From assembly GCF_000626675.1 (NCBI RefSeq), contig NZ_CP006842.1, positions 2,294,001-2,358,000 of the forward strand: DNA of 64,000 nt, read 5' to 3'. Positions 1 through 10,297 of the stretch are shown here, piece after piece. Source of the DNA: Corynebacterium glyciniphilum AJ 3170. GTDB taxonomy: Bacteria; Actinomycetota; Actinomycetes; Mycobacteriales; Mycobacteriaceae. A program made the position numbers and the translations under genes. The notes beneath the pieces were generated by a model. It was not told the DNA's origin. It ran no database searches and saw only the letters and a list, made by a program, of their open reading frames with translations. How positions within the stretch are numbered: position 1 is the first letter of the stretch; every line of letters begins with the position of its first letter.

Positions 1-394
1 CGGCGCACACATCCTCACCGGTGGGGACCCGACAGACGGGCCCGGGAACTTCTATCCGGCGACCATCGTCACCGACATCTCCCCGGACAATCCGTTGGTC
101 ACCGAAGAACAGTTCGGCCCCGCGCTTCCGATCGTCCGCGTCAAAGACGTCGATGAGGCTGTCGAACTCGCGAACTCACTTGACGTCGGATTGGGCGCAT
201 CCGTGTGGTCTGCTGACCGCGAGCGCGCGGTGGAGGTCGCCCGTCGGGTCCGAGCGGGGACGGTCTGGATCAACGGCCACGCGAAACCGGACCCGAGGAT
301 ACCGTTCGGCGGGATCAAACAGTCCGGTTACGGACTGGAGTTCGGGGCTGAGGGGCTAAAGGCAGTGGCCGTACCGAAGGTGTACAACGGCTGA
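1..394 (+). CDS. NAD(P)-dependent aldehyde dehydrogenase, C-terminal fragment
   Basis: Reading from base 2 gives about 130 residues that match the C-terminal third of the aldehyde dehydrogenase superfamily. Seen: the EEQFGPALPI segment that sits in the cofactor/catalytic half, the GASVWSAD segment, the TVWINGH segment, and the PFGGIKQSGYG tail that forms the oligomerisation edge. The gene starts upstream of the window, so the catalytic cysteine and the NAD-binding residues are not visible. It ends 11 bases before the convergent VWA gene. The family oxidises an aldehyde to an acid with NAD(P)+; the substrate cannot be told from this piece. Family assignment is firm, specificity unknown. Confidence 0.93.
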   Translation, partial: GAHILTGGDPTDGPGNFYPATIVTDISPDNPLVTEEQFGPALPIVRVKDVDEAVELANSLDVGLGASVWSADRERAVEVARRVRAGTVWINGHAKPDPRIPFGGIKQSGYGLEFGAEGLKAVAVPKVYNG

Positions 395-405
395 CCGTCC
401 GTCGG

Positions 406-1263
406 TCACAGACGGACCTCGGACCGCAGGGTGCCAGAGTTCATCTCCGACAGTCTGACACATGGTCCGTCGAGCTGTTCTGCCAGCGAGTACGCCAGCT
501 CTCTCCTCACCTTCATCCTGCCCTCACAGTCGATGACGAGGTTTCCTGACAACCCGGCACGCACGATACGTCGGCACGCCGTCGCCAGTCCCGGGGTCCC
601 GGCGTCGGACGTGTCTTCACCATCCGTCATCACCACCAGTAGTGCCCTACGCCCAGGTTCGCGCCGGTGCTCACGCTCGAGAAGGTCCAGGGCCATCAAC
701 AGCCCCTCCGCCAGAGGGGTTCGTCCCCCGACAGGCATCTCGTCCAGCCGACGCCGGGCAGTATCCACTGAACTGGTCGGAGGAAGAACCAGTGTCGGGT
801 TTCCACCGTTGACGGCAATAACCGCGACCTTATCCCGGCGCTGGTAGGCATCGGTCAGCATCGAGGTCACCGCGCCAGTAACCGCGCGGACTCGGGAGCG
901 GGCGGACATCGACCCTGACGTATCCACGACGAATACGATGAGGTTGGACTCACGTCCCCTGCGCAGCGACCCCCTCAGGTCTTCGGCACGAACAGCGACG
1001 AGACCATCGGTCACGGCTGCGCCTCGGTCAGCGGCAGCCATGACCGTGCCAACCAGGTTCACCCCGTGGCCTCCCTTGACCGGACGAATGTCGGCACCAT
1101 GAGAAGTATGTGCCAGCGAACGGCGCCCGCTAGGCGCATCCTCATGCCCTATACGGTCCAGCCGAAACACCCGCGGATCGAAAGGGTTCGCCGGAACCGG
1201 CGGTACCTGCCTTCCCGGTCGACTGCGGACGTGCCTGTGAAGCACCCTGCATCGCTTGTTCAT
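406..1263 (-). CDS. von Willebrand (MIDAS) domain of a split magnesium-chelatase-like protein
   Basis: The recognisable protein begins near the [12 protein letters not shown] segment (about base 1190) and runs through a VWA domain. A MIDAS is present: DTSGS, the threonine of GGRTPL and the aspartate of VMTDGE. This is the C-terminal half of the one-piece AAA-VWA 'ChlI/ChlD' proteins common in actinobacteria. Here it is in a different frame from the AAA half and overlaps it by about 120 bases. Joining the two needs a +1 shift in the acidic linker. The ATG at 1263 is the best internal start but has a weak ribosome site; the open frame continues up to 1509. It could be a separately started subunit, a frameshifted pseudogene or a sequencing error. 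Confidence 0.6.
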   Translation of the reverse strand: MNKRCRVLHRHVRSRPGRQVPPVPANPFDPRVFRLDRIGHEDAPSGRRSLAHTSHGADIRPVKGGHGVNLVGTVMAAADRGAAVTDGLVAVRAEDLRGSLRRGRESNLIVFVVDTSGSMSARSRVRAVTGAVTSMLTDAYQRRDKVAVIAVNGGNPTLVLPPTSSVDTARRRLDEMPVGGRTPLAEGLLMALDLLEREHRREPGRRALLVVMTDGEDTSDAGTPGLATACRRIVRAGLSGNLVIDCEGRMKVRRELAYSLAEQLDGPCVRLSEMNSGTLRSEVRL

Positions 1264-2281
1264 CGGACGGTTTTTCACTGTCGACCAGCACCTCAGCCCC
1301 GGTCTCCTCATCAGCGGATTCGCTCGCCGGTCCTCCGGTCTCATTGTCCTCGAAGAACCGTCGTGCCTCCTCGAGGGTTTCGCGTACTTCCCGCTCCTCC
1401 ATGTCCGGAGCCTCGAATGGCTGCCGGCGTCGACGATGCGGCAGAGCAAGCCGAGCTGCCACGTCGATATCGGCATCGAGCACTCGCCGCCGTCCCTCCC
1501 ACGCTGCATGAGCGACGGCGGTGCGGCTGATCACTAGGTCTGCGCGCATTCCGTCGACCTCGATCCTGGAGCACAACCAGGCGATGTGGTTCAGCACCGC
1601 ATCCGGCAGAACAACCTCCCTGACCAGTCGACGTGCCCGGTCAATCCGCTCCGCGATCCGGAGATCGTCTCCCTCCCATTCAGCCACCATAGCGTGAGGG
1701 GCGTCCTCGAACGCGAGACGACGGCGAATGATCTCCACCCTGGTCTCCGGACGCGTCGACGCTGCGACGTCCACGGCCAATCCGAAGCGGTCGAGCAACT
1801 GGGGCCGCAACTCTCCCTCCTCCGGATTCATCGTGCCGACGAGGACGAAACTTGCCGGCGAGCTGTGGGAGATTCCGTCGCGTTCGACTGTGACACGTCC
1901 GGTAGCCGCAGCATCCAGCAGCGCGTCCACGAGGTGATCCGCCAACAGATTCACCTCATCGACATAGAGAACCCCGCCATCAGCCTGTGCCAGCAGCCCT
2001 GGACGGTATTCAGCCCGTCCGGTGGTCAGGACGGTCTCCATGTCGAGAGAGCCGACGACCCGGTCTTCCGTGGCTCCGACCGGGAGGTTCACCAGGGGGG
2101 CGTCACCCAACAGTGACGCAAAGGCGCGGACCGTCGTCGTTTTCGCGGTCCCCTTTTCCCCTCTGACGACCACACCACCGATACGCGGTGAGATTGCGGT
2201 GAGAATCAGGGAGAGCCGTAGGTCGTCCTGCCCGACGACGGCAGAGAACGGAAACAGTGGTTGTGGTGTGTCAGCCGTCAT
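1142..2281 (-). CDS. AAA+ ATPase, magnesium-chelatase subunit I-like (N-terminal half of AAA-VWA protein)
   Basis: The ATPase domain fills roughly residues 8-300. Walker A is GEKGTAKTT, Walker B is LYVDEVNLL, followed by an ATP-sensor region around [19 protein letters not shown], all typical of ChlI/BchI and MoxR-like ATPases. A glutamate/serine-rich linker follows, and then the frame closes just where the VWA half should continue. The ATG at 2281 is chosen because it overlaps the catC stop (ATGA), so translation is probably coupled to catC; the frame is open to 2380 but that part is not family-like. The ATP-driven family inserts metals or remodels metalloproteins. A role in maturing a metal-containing ring-cleavage enzyme is only an inference from position. 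Confidence 0.75.
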   Translation of the reverse strand: MTADTPQPLFPFSAVVGQDDLRLSLILTAISPRIGGVVVRGEKGTAKTTTVRAFASLLGDAPLVNLPVGATEDRVVGSLDMETVLTTGRAEYRPGLLAQADGGVLYVDEVNLLADHLVDALLDAAATGRVTVERDGISHSSPASFVLVGTMNPEEGELRPQLLDRFGLAVDVAASTRPETRVEIIRRRLAFEDAPHAMVAEWEGDDLRIAERIDRARRLVREVVLPDAVLNHIAWLCSRIEVDGMRADLVISRTAVAHAAWEGRRRVLDADIDVAARLALPHRRRRQPFEAPDMEEREVRETLEEARRFFEDNETGGPASESADEETGAEVLVDSEKPSDEQAMQGASQARPQSTGKAGTAGSGEPFRSAGVSAGPYRA

Positions 2282-2586
2282 TCGTTCGCCGTCCCAGATA
2301 CCCCAGGCGAGATGTCCGAAGGATGATGCGCCAGTGCAGTGACACTGCAGGACATGTGGCGGAACAAGGGGAGGTTCCACAGGATCTCATGAAGCTCGTC
2401 GGCATCCTCGACCTCGAACACCGAGTAGTTCGAGTACTCCCCCGCAACTCGCCAGATATTGCGCCACACCCCCCTACGCTGTAGGTCCTGAGAATACTCC
2501 TTCTCGCGAGCGATGGTGTCCGCCGCGACATCAGGGTCGAGGTCGTACGGGATTGAGACGTCCATACGGACGAGGAACAGGGCCAT
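2278..2586 (-). CDS. catC: muconolactone delta-isomerase
   Basis: A 102-residue protein, close to the usual 92-97 residues of CatC. It begins with the family pattern of a hydrophobic strand and a proline ([14 protein letters not shown]) and keeps the [13 protein letters not shown] helix, the WR-VAG-EYSN segment and the LPLF end. CatC is a small cytosolic ferredoxin-fold decamer that converts muconolactone to beta-ketoadipate enol-lactone, step three of the catechol branch. It lies 33 bases after catB and its stop overlaps the start of the AAA ATPase gene, so it belongs to one transcript with catA and catB. Confidence 0.95.
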   Translation of the reverse strand: MALFLVRMDVSIPYDLDPDVAADTIAREKEYSQDLQRRGVWRNIWRVAGEYSNYSVFEVEDADELHEILWNLPLFRHMSCSVTALAHHPSDISPGVSGTANE

Positions 2587-2619
2587 GGTCGGCCTCCTTG
2601 GTGTAGTCGGTGGTGTTTC

Positions 2620-3747
2620 TCATTCGCGGGTGAAGTGGTTGATTGCTGCCCAATCCGGGTCGAGTCCGAGTCCGGGCCCCTCGGGGAGGGTGAGGCGCCC
2701 GTCGGCGTACTCCAGCGCGGTGGTGGTGTAGGACTCCCGCAGCAGCATCGGCCCGAACAGCTCGGTTCCCCAGCTGACAGCGGCTACCGCGCAGGCGAAG
2801 TGCAGCGACGCGGCGGTACCGAAAGGCCCCTCGAGACTGGTGGCGCCGTGACAGGCCAACCCTGCAGCCTCCGCCACCGCGGCGGTCTTCAACGACTCAC
2901 GCAGCCCACCGAGTTTCGTGGTCTTCAGCGCGATGACATCGGCAGCCTCCGCACGCACGACAGCCAGGGCGTCCGCCGGGGAGCACACGGACTCATCGGC
3001 CATGACCGGTACACCGGTCCGTCGGGTGATCTCACGGAGAGTAGCCAGGTCATGCGCAGGAGTGGGCTGCTCGAACAGGTCGAAGCCGGCGTCGGCCAGC
3101 CGCGGCAGGTGTGTCAGAGCCGTCATCCGGTCCCATCGGGCGTTGACGTCGATCCGCAGCGACACCTTGTGGCCGACCTCACCGGCGAGCCCGACGAGAC
3201 GGTCGACATCACGGGCCGGGTCACCAGCACCCATCTTCAGCTTGAAGCTGCGGTGGCCGTGGGAGGCGATCCGCTCCTCGATCTCGGCGACGGCGGCCTC
3301 CACAGGCAAGACACCGAGCGCCCAGGTGACGTCGACACTGTCACGAAACCGGCCACCGAGGAGGTCACGGACGGGCACACCCAAGGTCCGTGCCCACGCA
3401 TCGTGCATAGCGACGTCACAGGCCGCCTTCGCGAACCGTGCATTGGCCACGACCTTCTCCATATCGGCGAGGACGCCGGCGAGTTCATCGACCCGCCGAC
3501 CGACCATGACCGGGGCAAGGTAACGGTCCACCAGGGGCTTCATCGTCTCCACCGACTCGCCACCCCACCACGGACCTCCGGGGACCACCCCCTCGCCCAG
3601 ACCGGTCACCCCGTCGGCCGTGGTGACGCTGACCAGAAGAATGGACTGCTCGGTGGCGGTCGTGGTGGCAAACCCGTGCGGCCGGATCAACGGCACGTCG
3701 AGGATGCGTGTGTCCACCCGCTCAATGGTCAGACCCGCCGTCGTCAC
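2620..3747 (-). CDS. catB: muconate cycloisomerase
   Basis: A 375-residue enolase-superfamily protein of normal length. The N-terminal capping domain spans about 1-130 and the barrel follows. Catalytic KxK lysines are at 169 and 171 (FKLKMGAG); metal-binding acids are D200 (RIDVN), E226 (FEQP) and D251 (MADES); the second catalytic lysine lies in ALKTTKLGG. CatB converts cis,cis-muconate to muconolactone with Mn2+ or Mg2+. It sits between catA (4 bases away) and catC, which fits muconate rather than a chloromuconate, dipeptide or other enolase-family substrate. Start ATG at 3747 lies 4 bases after the catA stop. Confidence 0.95.
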   Translation of the reverse strand: MTTAGLTIERVDTRILDVPLIRPHGFATTTATEQSILLVSVTTADGVTGLGEGVVPGGPWWGGESVETMKPLVDRYLAPVMVGRRVDELAGVLADMEKVVANARFAKAACDVAMHDAWARTLGVPVRDLLGGRFRDSVDVTWALGVLPVEAAVAEIEERIASHGHRSFKLKMGAGDPARDVDRLVGLAGEVGHKVSLRIDVNARWDRMTALTHLPRLADAGFDLFEQPTPAHDLATLREITRRTGVPVMADESVCSPADALAVVRAEAADVIALKTTKLGGLRESLKTAAVAEAAGLACHGATSLEGPFGTAASLHFACAVAAVSWGTELFGPMLLRESYTTTALEYADGRLTLPEGPGLGLDPDWAAINHFTRE

Positions 3748-3751
3748 TGTG

Positions 3752-4872
<1,121 letters not shown>

Positions 4873-5796
4873 CTAGGTAATTTCTTCTGGCGCGAGAACA
4901 ATGTCGAATCGCGCGCGGCTCCATTCCTGTCCGTCCAGTCTCCGCCCGTCGGGGGTGGGAGTTTCCGGAGACTGCTTCCGGAAAGGCTTGATCAGCGAGT
5001 CCTTCACCCCGAAGACCGAATCACCGATCTCCAGCTGTGGGTCCCCCTCCACGAAGATATGGGTCACAAGAGTCCGCAGTCCCGGCGCTGTGACCATAAA
5101 ATGCAGGTGTGCCGCACGCACCGGGGACCGTCCGACCGCGCTGAGCATCTTCCCCACCGGGCCGTCATAGGGGATCGGGTAGGGCACCGGTGTGAGCCCC
5201 CAGAACCGGAAGGCCCCGTCTTCGTCACTGTAGAGGCAGGCGCGTCCGGCGGTACGACCGTCGCCGTACTGCACGTCGTACATACCGTCCTCGTCGCATT
5301 CCCACACCTCGATCCGGGCGCCAGGTACCGGTCTGCCGTCCGTGTCGGTGACCGTGCCTTCGACCCACGCAGGCTCGCCTACAGCACCGGCTGCGATGTC
5401 GCCGCCGAGAGGTACCTCCGGAGCATCGTCGACAAAGAATGGGCCGAACACGGTAGCTTCCGTTGCGTTCCGGTACGCCTCGTTGTTGACGGCGATCGTC
5501 TGCATCGAAACACCGAGTGTGTCGGACAGCAGGATGAATTCCTGGCGGGTGTCATCCGTGATGTGTCCGACAGCGGTGAGGAAGTCAATGGCGTACTTCC
5601 ACTCGTCTTCACTCAACCGGACCTCACGGATGAACGAGTGAAGATGCCGGACCACCCCTTCCATGATCTCGCGTAGCCGCGGATCGGTGCAGCCGGAGAA
5701 TGAGTCGAGAACCCGACGGAGCACATCCTCCTCCACCTCAACCTGGCGGTTGGGGGCGCTCCCAGGGGTCGTTTCAGATGTAGTCATGATCGTCAC
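4873..5796 (-). CDS. hydroxyquinol 1,2-dioxygenase
   Basis: A 307-residue intradiol dioxygenase, longer at the N-terminus than CatA. Iron ligands: Y173 (DGMYDVQ), Y206 (PVPYPIP), H230 and H232 (RAAHLHF). The cysteine-containing EVWECDEDG stretch in place of the catechol type EVWHA is typical of the hydroxyquinol/chlorocatechol-like branch. It cleaves benzene-1,2,4-triol to maleylacetate. The start overlaps the stop of maleylacetate reductase (ATGA), so the two consecutive enzymes are co-translated. The resorcinol locus of Corynebacterium glutamicum has the same enzyme pair. Assignment rests on the pairing plus family features. Confidence 0.9.
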   Translation of the reverse strand: MTIMTTSETTPGSAPNRQVEVEEDVLRRVLDSFSGCTDPRLREIMEGVVRHLHSFIREVRLSEDEWKYAIDFLTAVGHITDDTRQEFILLSDTLGVSMQTIAVNNEAYRNATEATVFGPFFVDDAPEVPLGGDIAAGAVGEPAWVEGTVTDTDGRPVPGARIEVWECDEDGMYDVQYGDGRTAGRACLYSDEDGAFRFWGLTPVPYPIPYDGPVGKMLSAVGRSPVRAAHLHFMVTAPGLRTLVTHIFVEGDPQLEIGDSVFGVKDSLIKPFRKQSPETPTPDGRRLDGQEWSRARFDIVLAPEEIT

Positions 5797-6890
5797 TCCT
5801 CGGTAAACGTGTCTCGGGGGTCGCTACCGTCCAAGGCTGCATGGAGGAGCCTGGTCAGCGCCATCTCGCTCACCGGACGGGGATTCCCTTCCGGAACGTG
5901 CTGTTGAATGATGTCCACCGCTGTAGGTATGTCCGAGCGCCTGAACCCGTAGTCAGCCAGCCTCTGCGGGGCAGAGATCCGCTCTCTCAACTCGGCGAGC
6001 CCCGCAGACGCATCGCATCCTCCCAGAGCTTGTGCGATCCGCGCTTCTGCGGCAGGGGCGTACGGCGCGTTGAATTCCAGCACATAAGGCAAAACCGTGG
6101 CGTGGGTCTGCGCATGGGGCAGGTCGAATGTTCCTCCAAGTACGTGGCAGATCTTGTGGTGGAGACCGGATCCCGCAGACGCGAAGGCAACGGCGGACAG
6201 ATAGGCGCCATAAAGGACCCGGTCCCTCCCGGTGACGGACCCCGGCTCGTCGACGAGCAACGGCAAGCCTTCGCCGAGCACACGGATCCCCTCCACGGCC
6301 ATGGCGGCATTGATCGGGTCCGCCCGGGGTGCCCAGAGCGAATCCACACAGTGGGCTAGACCGTTAAGACCGGAGGCCACCGACATGTCGACGGGAAGCG
6401 ACAACGTCAGCCGGGCGTCGTATATCACCGTCACCGGCAGTACCGAATCGTCCACACCGGTGGTCTTGCGCTTACCTTCGGTCAAGCCCCACACGTTCGT
6501 CGCCTCGGAACCTGCGTAGGTGGTCGGGACGGCAACGACACGTTGCCCACCGGTCAGTGCGACAGCTTTCGCCAGCCCCGTGGTGGAGCCGCCACCGATA
6601 CAAACGAGGAGGTCTGCCTCCACCTCACGTGCCACAGCGCGTGCGGCCTCCGCCGTCTCCACAGGAACATGCATCGCAACATCGGTGTGCCATACAGCCA
6701 CGTCGACCTCTGCAGCCACCTCTTCAGCGAGCGACCGCTCCCTCTCCGACACGATGACCATGATTCTTCTGGCCTTCAGGCGGGCAACTTCGTCGGCAAG
6801 ATTCGACCGCGCCCGCCCGAAGCCGAACAACACCCTCTGCCCCAACGTCACATGATCGAATACGAGCGAGGTCTTGTTGTCCTGCGGCAT
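5793..6890 (-). CDS. maleylacetate reductase
   Basis: A 365-residue iron-containing alcohol dehydrogenase family protein. The nucleotide-binding half has the GFGRARSNL and [13 protein letters not shown] segments; the helical half has [25 protein letters not shown] and [12 protein letters not shown], which supply the usual metal-site histidines. It reduces maleylacetate to beta-ketoadipate with NAD(P)H, the step after hydroxyquinol ring cleavage. The ATG at 6890 (MPQDNKTSL) is preferred because it has an AAGGAGA ribosome site; the frame is open to 7040, but the extra residues are not family-like. It overlaps the next gene by 4 bases. Confidence 0.92.
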   Translation of the reverse strand: MPQDNKTSLVFDHVTLGQRVLFGFGRARSNLADEVARLKARRIMVIVSERERSLAEEVAAEVDVAVWHTDVAMHVPVETAEAARAVAREVEADLLVCIGGGSTTGLAKAVALTGGQRVVAVPTTYAGSEATNVWGLTEGKRKTTGVDDSVLPVTVIYDARLTLSLPVDMSVASGLNGLAHCVDSLWAPRADPINAAMAVEGIRVLGEGLPLLVDEPGSVTGRDRVLYGAYLSAVAFASAGSGLHHKICHVLGGTFDLPHAQTHATVLPYVLEFNAPYAPAAEARIAQALGGCDASAGLAELRERISAPQRLADYGFRRSDIPTAVDIIQQHVPEGNPRPVSEMALTRLLHAALDGSDPRDTFTEE

Positions 6891-7047
6891 CCTGGTCTCC
6901 TTAGGCCTGTTGATCTGGCTCCCACTGTGACCCCCGGGGTCACGCGCCACAACAACACACCAAGCCATCTTTAGCGGATACAGAGAAACCCCCACCCCTG
7001 GATGTGTATGCGGTACGCCGGGGAATCGACCAGATCTCACGGAGGGC

Positions 7048-8544
7048 TCAAGGGGAACTCAACGGGAAGCTGATACGGACAGCCGTCCCGCGTGGGTCGT
7101 TGGACTCGTAGGTGATGTTCCCCCCGTGCCGTTGGACGATGTGCTCACAAATCACCAGCCCTATACCCGAACCGTCACTCTTCGACGAGAAAGCGCCCGC
7201 GGCAAGCATGTCCGCCGGTGCCCGCGACATTCCTCTCCCCCTGTCGCGGACGACAACTGACGCAGCGTCGTCCGTCATTTCTGTCGAGACGACCATGTAC
7301 TTCTCCTCGGTCGTCGGCAGCGCGATCTCGTCGATAGCGTTCACACAGATGTTGATGATGACCTGCCCTATCAATACGCTTTCGCCGACAATCGTGGGCC
7401 GCCCGGCGCACAGGTCGGTGATCACCTCGACACCTTTGTCCTCGGCGCGCAGTCTCACGAAGTAGAGGCTCTCCTCCACCGCGTCGTTGAGGTCGACAAC
7501 AGTACTGACGTTCTCGATACGGCGGACATACTTCTTCACCGATGTCACAATGTCGGACACCCGCTCCAACTGCGACCGTGCCTGTCCCAGACCGTACTCA
7601 AGATCCTCCGACTCACGGTGGCTCACCCTGAGGCGACGCCGCACCCCATCGAGGTAGTTCGTGGCCGCCGCAATCGGCTGCCCCAGATCGTGAGCGAGGA
7701 TCATCGCCATATCCCCCATGGCGTTGTACCGGCTCATGTACTGCAGGTTCTTCTCCTGGTACGCATTCCGTCGCTCCCACTCAACCTTGCTCGAGATGTC
7801 TCTGACGGTGAGAACCCGGATACAGCTTCCGTCTAGGACGACGTTATCGAGAATGCCGGCCAGCCAGCGCACTTCACCGGAGTCACTGGAAACCTTCATC
7901 CGCACGGTCACCGCACCGTCCGGCTTGCTCATTTCCGCCACGATGAACATGTCGTCCAGCGGAGTATCGATGTCAGCCAGTTCATCGAGACGCTGCCCGA
8001 GCATCTCCTCCACCGACGAGCCCAGCAGCTTCGCGGCGAACGGGGACACATCCTCCACCCGGTAGTCACGGTCGAGCAACATCATCCCGGATGAGGTGTG
8101 CAGCATGAGCCGATCCAGTGAATCCTCCACCCATTTACTCGAGTCCGGAACCACATCAGCCTCGTGCAGCACCCGAAACTCGACGAGAATGACGTCCGCG
8201 GGGCCGTCGTCGTCAGCCCCCGTGCCAGGAAGTGTGACAAGCGTGGCGACAGCGTCTGTCATGAATTCGTCTCCGTCACGATTAGCGTACTTCCAGAGTC
8301 TCTTGTTGCTGCCGTAGACCACCGCCGCCTGCAGCCACGCCGTGCCCATCGAGCGCCGGTAACGCGGATCCTGTGAGCTCATGTGATGCGCCTTCAGCGA
8401 GCGAAGTTCCTCTACCGTGTAGCCGAACTCCTCACATGCTGTCCGGTTCGCCCAGAGGATACTCTTCGACTTCGCATCGTGGACCAGCCATCCATTAGAC
8501 GAACTGTCCGCCAGAAGCCGGAAGCTCTCCGCATCGAATTCCAT
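7048..8544 (-). CDS. cytosolic PAS-domain sensor histidine kinase (FixL/StyS-like)
   Basis: About 498 residues with no membrane segment. PAS domains lie at roughly 5-125 and 140-255. The phospho-acceptor is H285 in ILAHDLGQPIAAATN, followed by the N-box (INICVNAIDEI), the G1 box (RDRGRGM) and the G2 box (SDGSGIGLVICEHI). This matches soluble sensors of aromatic-degradation operons such as StyS and TodS, and FixL. No receiver gene is adjacent; the most likely partner is the FixJ-type regulator at 14012-14626. It is divergent from iacA. The ATG at 8544 (MEFDAES) starts directly at the first PAS domain; the frame is open to 8652. The ligand is unknown; indole-3-acetate or a product is an inference from position. 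Confidence 0.85.
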   Translation of the reverse strand: MEFDAESFRLLADSSSNGWLVHDAKSKSILWANRTACEEFGYTVEELRSLKAHHMSSQDPRYRRSMGTAWLQAAVVYGSNKRLWKYANRDGDEFMTDAVATLVTLPGTGADDDGPADVILVEFRVLHEADVVPDSSKWVEDSLDRLMLHTSSGMMLLDRDYRVEDVSPFAAKLLGSSVEEMLGQRLDELADIDTPLDDMFIVAEMSKPDGAVTVRMKVSSDSGEVRWLAGILDNVVLDGSCIRVLTVRDISSKVEWERRNAYQEKNLQYMSRYNAMGDMAMILAHDLGQPIAAATNYLDGVRRRLRVSHRESEDLEYGLGQARSQLERVSDIVTSVKKYVRRIENVSTVVDLNDAVEESLYFVRLRAEDKGVEVITDLCAGRPTIVGESVLIGQVIINICVNAIDEIALPTTEEKYMVVSTEMTDDAASVVVRDRGRGMSRAPADMLAAGAFSSKSDGSGIGLVICEHIVQRHGGNITYESNDPRGTAVRISFPLSSP

Positions 8545-8705
8545 GGTGACCACTATAGGTCTGCTGGAAAGTACCTGGAAGACCAGGAGAACCGGCAGGG
8601 AATAAGGATTCCTGTACCCGGGGCACGGGATTTCCCAATAGTCAGGGAGCACAGCAGAAACATAACGTCGGACGTGAATAATTCACCGAGACTTCTGGAG
8701 GACTA
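8545..8705. promoter_or_regulatory. divergent promoter region between sensor kinase and iacA, with three inverted repeats
   Basis: The 161 bases hold three short inverted repeats: GGAATAAGGATTCC at 8599-8612, GGGATTTCCC at 8627-8636 and GTGAATAATTCAC at 8674-8686. The last ends 19 bases before the iacA start. The ribosome site of iacA is GGAGG at 8697-8701. They may be operators for the two-component regulator or for a repressor; this is inferred from position and symmetry only. Confidence 0.5.
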
Positions 8706-9878
8706 GTGCTACTCGACCGAGTTCGATTCACCACCAAGGCGGCTCCGGCGGGTCAGGCCCGGCAGGCTGCGTTCGACCACGCGCTGTCAGTCCTCCATGA
8801 GCGTAAGGACGAGTTCACTCAGCTCGGACATGTCCCCAAGGATTATATCGATCTCCTGGTGGAGGCTGGACTGTACCGTGCATCGACGCCAGCGACGTTC
8901 GGCGGTGAGCCCCAGCCCCCCGCGGATTTCATGCGCGATATCGAAAAGATATCCACCATCGACCCCTCTACCGGTTGGGTAGCCAGCTTCGGGTCGGCGC
9001 TGACGTATTTCTCCGCGCTACCCCGAGGGACGCAGGAAGAACTGTATGGGAAAAGCGTCGACATCGTTTTCGCCGGCGGCATGTTCCCGATGATAGAAGC
9101 GGAGCGGGTCGACGGTGGTTGGATCGCCAACGGGACCTGGTTCTTCGCTTCAGGGTGCAAGGGTGCCGATATTCTGGGGATCGGCCTACGTGGTGGACCG
9201 GAGACCGCAGGACGCCCGCTGACGGCACTCGTCCATCCGGAGGACGTCGAGATCGTCGAAAACTGGGACGTGGCGGGTATGAAATCCACCGGATCGCACA
9301 ACGTCCGAGTCACCGACCTGTTCATCCCGGACGAGCTGACCTTCATCCGTGGAGGCGCACCGACGATCGATGAACCTCTGACCCGTTATCCTGCACTCGC
9401 CTACGCCGCCCAGGTCCTGGCGGTGACCGCACTGGGCGCTGGCCGGGGTGCACTGGACTTTGTCCGGGACACCGGCTCGGCGAATGCATCGGTCACCGGT
9501 GGCCCCGCCAAGGGAAACCGCCCGGTCTACAAACTCGGACTCGCACACGCCGAAGCTGAGCTTCGCGCCGCGCGAGCCCTCTTCTACGAAACCACGGACA
9601 CCGTCTGGAACAAGGCCGTCGCCGATGAGGTCATCACCGTCGAGGATCAGGCTCTGCTCCGGATCGCCGCCTCCCATGCTGCCCAGATGGGGCGAAAGGC
9701 AGTGATGACGGCTTTCGACCTCGCTGGGACCGGAGCCATCTTCAATGGGCACCCATTGCAACGTTTCCTGCAGGACGGGCTCGTCCCTGCCCAGCACGCG
9801 ATGCTCCAGGAGAACACCTTCGAGGCCGGAGGGGCCCTCCTTCTGGGGCTGGAATCGACGATCCCCAGCTTCCCGTGA
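8706..9878 (+). CDS. iacA: indole-3-acetate monooxygenase, acyl-CoA-dehydrogenase-like flavoprotein
   Basis: A 390-residue protein with the acyl-CoA dehydrogenase fold in the class D flavin-monooxygenase branch (IacA, HsaA, HpaH-like oxygenases). Seen: an N-terminal helical domain, the DPSTGWVASFGSA segment, the ANGTWFFASGCKGAD segment, the GMKSTGSHNV segment near the flavin, and a helical C-terminus with AALRIAASHA-type packing. These enzymes use reduced flavin from a separate reductase, here probably IacG. IacA does the first hydroxylation of the indole ring of indole-3-acetate. The start is GTG at 8706 with GGAGG upstream. It is the first gene of the iacABCDEF operon, and that gene order is the main reason for the name. 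Confidence 0.82.
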   Translation: MLLDRVRFTTKAAPAGQARQAAFDHALSVLHERKDEFTQLGHVPKDYIDLLVEAGLYRASTPATFGGEPQPPADFMRDIEKISTIDPSTGWVASFGSALTYFSALPRGTQEELYGKSVDIVFAGGMFPMIEAERVDGGWIANGTWFFASGCKGADILGIGLRGGPETAGRPLTALVHPEDVEIVENWDVAGMKSTGSHNVRVTDLFIPDELTFIRGGAPTIDEPLTRYPALAYAAQVLAVTALGAGRGALDFVRDTGSANASVTGGPAKGNRPVYKLGLAHAEAELRAARALFYETTDTVWNKAVADEVITVEDQALLRIAASHAAQMGRKAVMTAFDLAGTGAIFNGHPLQRFLQDGLVPAQHAMLQENTFEAGGALLLGLESTIPSFP

Positions 9879-9910
9879 CTTTTTCCCACAACCTACCGAG
9901 AAGAGTAACC

Positions 9911-10273
9911 ATGTCAGATTCACCACTGCGCACACTGTTCTGCGTCGGAAACAACCAGAACTTCTTCGATCTCCCGAAAGACGACATCGGCAAGGTCTGG
10001 GTCGCCACCCAGACGTTCCTGACCCAGCTCCGGGACATGGACGGAATCGAGATCATCGGGACATTCGATGACGACGCCCACATGGTCGGCCCGTCCACGG
10101 GGTGGCCCTGGACGTTCTACATCCTGGCCGACGTCCGGGACCAGCCGACGGTGAAAGATGCCTGCAATCTGCTGAGAACCGTCAGAGTCGAGGAACACGC
10201 CCTGTGGCGTTACTTCACTATCGAAGCCCGTATGGGCAGGGAATTGACCATCCGCGATGATGTCACGCTCTGA
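9911..10273 (+). CDS. iacB: IacB-like protein of unknown function
   Basis: A 120-residue soluble protein rich in aromatic residues, with no signal peptide. It matches the small IacB protein in size and in its place between iacA and the Rieske oxygenase genes. The fold looks like a small alpha/beta dimeric barrel, but this is a guess. The ATG at 9911 is chosen because GAGAAGAG precedes it; the frame is open to 9875. It lies 32 bases after iacA and 24 bases before iacC. Its biochemical role in auxin degradation is not settled to my knowledge. Confidence 0.68.
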   Translation: MSDSPLRTLFCVGNNQNFFDLPKDDIGKVWVATQTFLTQLRDMDGIEIIGTFDDDAHMVGPSTGWPWTFYILADVRDQPTVKDACNLLRTVRVEEHALWRYFTIEARMGRELTIRDDVTL

Positions 10274-10297
10274 CACCCCTTGAGAGAGGACGGAACC

